The translations under genes and the position numbers were made by a program. A stretch of DNA of 64,000 nt from Acidobacteriaceae bacterium (GTDB lineage Bacteria > Acidobacteriota > Terriglobia > Terriglobales > Acidobacteriaceae), in the NCBI GenBank assembly GCA_030041045.1, contig JASHOQ010000003.1, forward strand, positions 1 through 64,000. Direction: 5' to 3'. Under the pieces are notes generated by a model. It had not been told where the DNA came from, did not search any database, and saw only the letters and a list, made by a program, of their open reading frames with translations. The first letter of the stretch is position 1; every line of letters begins with the position of its first letter. This document shows positions 60,607 to 64,000 of the stretch, piece after piece.

Positions 60607-62670
60607 ATGGATTTCAGCGGGCTCATCTTCGTGCTCCTGCTGGTGGTTGGCGCGCTCCTCGTGTTGCCCATCGTGGCGCTCGTGGTGGCAAAGTCGACCG
60701 CCCGCGCCCTGCGCGATGAAATAGCTGTCCTCAGCAACCGGCTGCGCGATCTTGAAGCGCAAGTCGCCCGCCTGGCCCGGCAAATCGCCGCACCGGCGCA
60801 GCAAGCCTCGCCGGGAGCAGCGGCCCAATCCCCATCGCAGACCGCACCCACCCCGTCTCCGGTGAAACCCGCCGCCGCTCCTGCTCCTCCGCCCGCGTCT
60901 ACGCCCGCCGCGCCGGCGCCGATTCCGGCAACTGAAACCGCGGCCGCTTCTGCGCGCGTTCCGTCCCAGCCGAACAAAGAGCCCGCAGTGCCACGCTTTG
61001 CCCTGGTCGACTCCGCCCCTGCACTTGGCCGCGCCGAGGACACGCGCTCGCTCGAAAGCCGCATCGGCTCGCAATGGTTCAATCGCGTGGGCATTCTTGC
61101 CGTTCTCATCGCCGTGGCGTGGTTCCTCAAGCTGGCCTTTGACAACCACTGGATCGGCCCGCTCGGCCGCGTGCTCATCGGCCTGCTTGCCGGCGCGGGG
61201 CTCATCGCCTGGTCAGAGCGGTTTGAGAAGCGCGGCTTCACCGCCTTCGCTTACTCGCTCAAAGCCGTGGGCAGCGGCACGCTTTACCTTTCGCTATGGG
61301 CGGCCTTCTCACTCTACGCGCTCATGCCGGCCTGGGCTGCCTTTGCCGCCATGGTGGCGGTTACCGCGTTCAACGGCATCGTCTCCTGGGCGCGCAATGC
61401 GGAGCTGCTTGCGCTTTATGCCATCGCCGGCGCCCTGAGCACGCCGCTGCTCGTCTCCACCGGCGGCAATCATGAGATTGCGCTCTTCACTTACCTGCTC
61501 ATTCTCAATCTTGCGGTGCTCATTCTCGTCGCCCTGCGTCCATGGTCGCGGCTGCTCTTCGCCACCTTCGGCGGAACCGTGTTCTTCTTCGTTGCCTGGT
61601 GGAACGAGTTCTACTCCTACGACCAGGAGGTGAGCACCGCGTTCTTTCTCACCTGCTTTTTTCTCCTCTACGCGCTCACGCCGCGCCTTGTCCGGGCAGA
61701 TCACGATCCGCGCGGCGAGGTTTCCGGCTGGGACTTCCTGGCACTGGTAATTTTGCCTGTCGCCAATGCCGCGCTCGCCTTCCTCGCTTTCTGCGCGCTG
61801 CTTCCGCCAATCACGGCCAACTGGGCCGATCCCTGGCTTGCCGTCGGCTTTGCCACCTTTTATCTTCTTCTTCTGCGCCTGCCTGCAGGCGGAGCGCTGC
61901 GCCGCAGCCCGCCGCTGCTCGCCTCACTCGAACTTGCCATGGCTGTGGTCTTTCTCACCCTCGCCATTCCTCTCAAAACCCGCGGACGCTGGCTGACCGT
62001 GGGCTGGCTCACGGAGGGCGCTGCCCTGCTCTGGGTCTCAAGCCGCGAGCGGCAGCTTCTCATTCGCGCCTTCGCGCTCATCTGCCTGCTCCTCGGCATC
62101 TTTGCGCTGCTGGCGCTGAATCCGCGGGCATCGACCACGCCCATCTTTAATCAGCGCTTTGCGGCCTACGCCTTCGCCATCGCCGTCTTTGCCTTCGTGG
62201 CCTGGCTGGCGCGCCGCACCCCGGACGATCCGCAGGCCAACCCCATCATTCACTGGCAGTTTCTTGCCGGAGCCGCTGTCCTGGCCATCAACGCGCTCAT
62301 CCTCATCGCCGGCAGCCTTGAGATTCAGAGCTACTGGTGGGCGCGGAGCTGGCGCGGCGGTTATGGCAATTACTACGTGTGGCGCAATTATGTCATGTAC
62401 GCGCACTTCTCTTACTCAGCCTTCTTCATGGCTTTTGGCGCGGCTCTGCTCGGCGCCGGCTTCTGGCGCCGTTCGGCCTTTCTGCGCTGGCAGGCGCTGG
62501 TGCTGCTTGCCTTGACCATTGCGAAAGTCTTCCTTGTCGATACCAGCGAACTGAGCCAGGGCTTTCGCATCGTGAGTTTTCTGGGGCTGGGCGTGCTTTT
62601 GCTGGCAGTGAGCTTCGTGTACCAGAAAGACTGGCTCAACCTGCGCGGCGAGGGAGATCGCTCTTCATGA
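60607..62670 (+). CDS. DUF2339 family multi-pass membrane protein
   Basis: A protein of 687 residues from the ATG at 60607. One N-terminal membrane segment is followed by a coiled coil (L-S-N-R-L-R-D-L-E-A-Q-V-A-R-L) and an Ala/Pro-rich linker (about 60-140). About 18 membrane segments then fill the rest of the chain. G-S-Q-W-F-N-R-V-G-I-L-A and D-N-H-W-I-G-P-L-G-R-V are characteristic. Family function is unknown. Its TGA overlaps the start of the DUF3999 gene (ATGA), so the two are coupled. Confidence 0.9.
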   Translation: MDFSGLIFVLLLVVGALLVLPIVALVVAKSTARALRDEIAVLSNRLRDLEAQVARLARQIAAPAQQASPGAAAQSPSQTAPTPSPVKPAAAPAPPPASTPAAPAPIPATETAAASARVPSQPNKEPAVPRFALVDSAPALGRAEDTRSLESRIGSQWFNRVGILAVLIAVAWFLKLAFDNHWIGPLGRVLIGLLAGAGLIAWSERFEKRGFTAFAYSLKAVGSGTLYLSLWAAFSLYALMPAWAAFAAMVAVTAFNGIVSWARNAELLALYAIAGALSTPLLVSTGGNHEIALFTYLLILNLAVLILVALRPWSRLLFATFGGTVFFFVAWWNEFYSYDQEVSTAFFLTCFFLLYALTPRLVRADHDPRGEVSGWDFLALVILPVANAALAFLAFCALLPPITANWADPWLAVGFATFYLLLLRLPAGGALRRSPPLLASLELAMAVVFLTLAIPLKTRGRWLTVGWLTEGAALLWVSSRERQLLIRAFALICLLLGIFALLALNPRASTTPIFNQRFAAYAFAIAVFAFVAWLARRTPDDPQANPIIHWQFLAGAAVLAINALILIAGSLEIQSYWWARSWRGGYGNYYVWRNYVMYAHFSYSAFFMAFGAALLGAGFWRRSAFLRWQALVLLALTIAKVFLVDTSELSQGFRIVSFLGLGVLLLAVSFVYQKDWLNLRGEGDRSS

Positions 62671-63974
62671 CGAAGCTCCTTACCGGTCTTCTGCTGCTCG
62701 CCTTCGCTGCGCCCGCGCCGGAGATTCGCTACTTCCGCTACCAGCGTCCCGTGCAGCTTCCCGCCGGCGCCGCGGGTCAGGCCTGCCTGGCGGTCAATCC
62801 CGCGATCTTTCCGCATGCCGCACCCGGACTCGCCGATCTCCGCCTCTACAACGGCACCGCCGAGACGCCTTACGTCGTCCAGACCTCCGAGGCGATTACC
62901 GGCTCCCCGCAGCAGATTGCGCTTCTCAATCCCGGCCGCAACAACGGCAAGACCGTCTTTGACGCGGAGATGCCGCCAGGGAGCTTCACCGATCTCGACC
63001 TCGCCGTCTCCGGCCGCGACTTCATCGCCACCGTAACCGTGAGCGGCAGCCAGGCGCAGGACTCGAGCGCTACGCGCATCGGCGCCTACACCATCTTCGA
63101 TCTCTCCGGCCAGAAGCTGGGCCGCAGCACCGTTCTGCACCTGCCCAACTCGGATTTCCGCTTTCTCCATTTCGCCATTGCCGGACCGCTCACTCCGGCC
63201 AGCTTTACCGGCCTAACCGTCTCGCAGCGGCCTGTCATTCCGCCTGAATACGTCACCGTCGCGCAAACCGCGCGCATCACGCTCGACGATCGCAATTCGG
63301 TCGTCTCCTTCACCCTCCCGCCTCGCGTGCCCGTCGACCGTGTGGTCTTTGTTCCCGGCGCCGAGCCGCCGGCCTTCAGCCGCGACGTCGAAGTGAAAGT
63401 CGCGCCCATCGCTCCTCCGCCCAAAAGCGCCGCCGGCAAAATCGACGAAGTTGAGCCTGACACCGTCCCGCCACCGCAGCCGGTCAGTTCCTTTGGAAAT
63501 TTGCTGCGCGTGCATCGCGTACAGAACGGCCTGCGCATCGACGAAGAAAATCTCACCGTCGAACCGCCGTACGGGGTTTCGAATGGGGCGTTCGACGGCC
63601 CCACGCAATGGACCGTCACCGTCGAAAATGGAGACGACGCGCCCATCCAGCTCTCTTCGGTTCGCCTGGAGATGCGCAAGCGCACGCTCTGCTTTGACGC
63701 CGCTGCCGGCGCCGCCTACACGCTCGAATACGGCGACGCCGCGCTTGCGCCGCCACGCTACGACTACGCCTCGCTCTTTGTTCCGCGCCTGGGCGCCGTT
63801 GAGGCTTCCCTGGGCTCCGAGCTGGCTAACCCGGACTACCAGCCGCGTCCGGACGAGCGCCCCTTCACGGAGAGGCATCCGGCTCTGCTGTGGATCGCGC
63901 TTGGCCTGGTGGTCGTCCTTCTGGCCCTGGTGGCGCTGCGCTCAGTTAAGCTGACCGGGAAAGCTTCTTCCTGA
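62667..63974 (+). CDS. DUF3999 family periplasmic/membrane protein
   Basis: A protein of 435 residues starting at 62667, within the stop of DUF2339. A short signal peptide (L-L-T-G-L-L-L-L-A-F-A-A-P-A) precedes a beta-rich periplasmic part, and one membrane segment is at the C-terminus (about 408-426). The frame is open upstream inside DUF2339 but not translated there. DUF3999 is regularly paired with DUF2339; a joint envelope function is implied but unknown. Confidence 0.88.
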   Translation: MTKLLTGLLLLAFAAPAPEIRYFRYQRPVQLPAGAAGQACLAVNPAIFPHAAPGLADLRLYNGTAETPYVVQTSEAITGSPQQIALLNPGRNNGKTVFDAEMPPGSFTDLDLAVSGRDFIATVTVSGSQAQDSSATRIGAYTIFDLSGQKLGRSTVLHLPNSDFRFLHFAIAGPLTPASFTGLTVSQRPVIPPEYVTVAQTARITLDDRNSVVSFTLPPRVPVDRVVFVPGAEPPAFSRDVEVKVAPIAPPPKSAAGKIDEVEPDTVPPPQPVSSFGNLLRVHRVQNGLRIDEENLTVEPPYGVSNGAFDGPTQWTVTVENGDDAPIQLSSVRLEMRKRTLCFDAAAGAAYTLEYGDAALAPPRYDYASLFVPRLGAVEASLGSELANPDYQPRPDERPFTERHPALLWIALGLVVVLLALVALRSVKLTGKASS

Positions 63975-64000
63975 CGAGAAAGCCCCGTCCGCCATGCCCA

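Overview
The window looks like chromosomal DNA of an acidobacterium, probably class Terriglobia / family Acidobacteriaceae. This is inferred from gene content, not from a marker tree. The evidence is high G+C, two Oar-type TonB-dependent receptors with an N-terminal carboxypeptidase-regulatory-like domain, several giant secreted proteins built from NHL-like propeller and bacterial Ig-like modules, a DUF3037/HipA-like pair, and a PadR/HAAS-type membrane protein pair. No tRNA, rRNA, CRISPR array, integrase or transposase gene was seen.

Region 1 (1-19784) is a surface and secretion block. It holds a truncated Ig-like lipoprotein, a 1483-aa propeller/Ig protein on the minus strand, and then on the plus strand a TonB receptor followed by two more propeller/Ig giants of 1381 and 1442 aa. 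The three giants share a C-terminal module: Leu-Glu-Lys, a hydrophobic segment, an Arg/Lys cluster, a second hydrophobic segment, a Cys, and a short beta-rich tail. Region 2 (19785-34110) is carbohydrate-oriented. It has a ROK sugar kinase, a LacI regulator, DNA polymerase IV, a stand-alone receiver protein, an HD hydrolase, a GH3 beta-glycosidase, a second TonB receptor and a lipoprotein/small-protein pair. LacI-type or CG-centred palindromic operators lie in front of the kinase, the regulator and the GH3 gene.

Region 3 (34110-44853) is mostly housekeeping: a CDP-alcohol phosphatidyltransferase, an Rrf2 regulator with an IscA-type Fe-S protein, a cupin, a YraN nuclease, a class III aminotransferase, a hicB-hicA-DUF4337 run, cysS, and the DUF3037/HipA-like pair. 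The junction of that last pair is a tandem array of tiny ORFs. Region 4 (44889-52911) is the most unusual: a heptamer repeat array, a complete terminase large subunit, a 1815-aa signal-peptide-bearing protein with phage-tail-fibre repeats and beta-helix-like regions, and a 124-aa basic protein. There are rho-independent terminators between the genes and no capsid, portal or integrase gene.

Region 5 (53189-63974) returns to housekeeping: tsaD, a cytochrome c lipoprotein, lipA, frr, a PadR-controlled membrane protein with a textbook operator, gcvT, and a DUF2339/DUF3999 membrane pair. Dispersed repeats are scattered through intergenic DNA. They include two identical 115-bp elements with inverted ends, a related 113-bp element, a 294-bp element with 22-bp inverted ends, and heptamer arrays.
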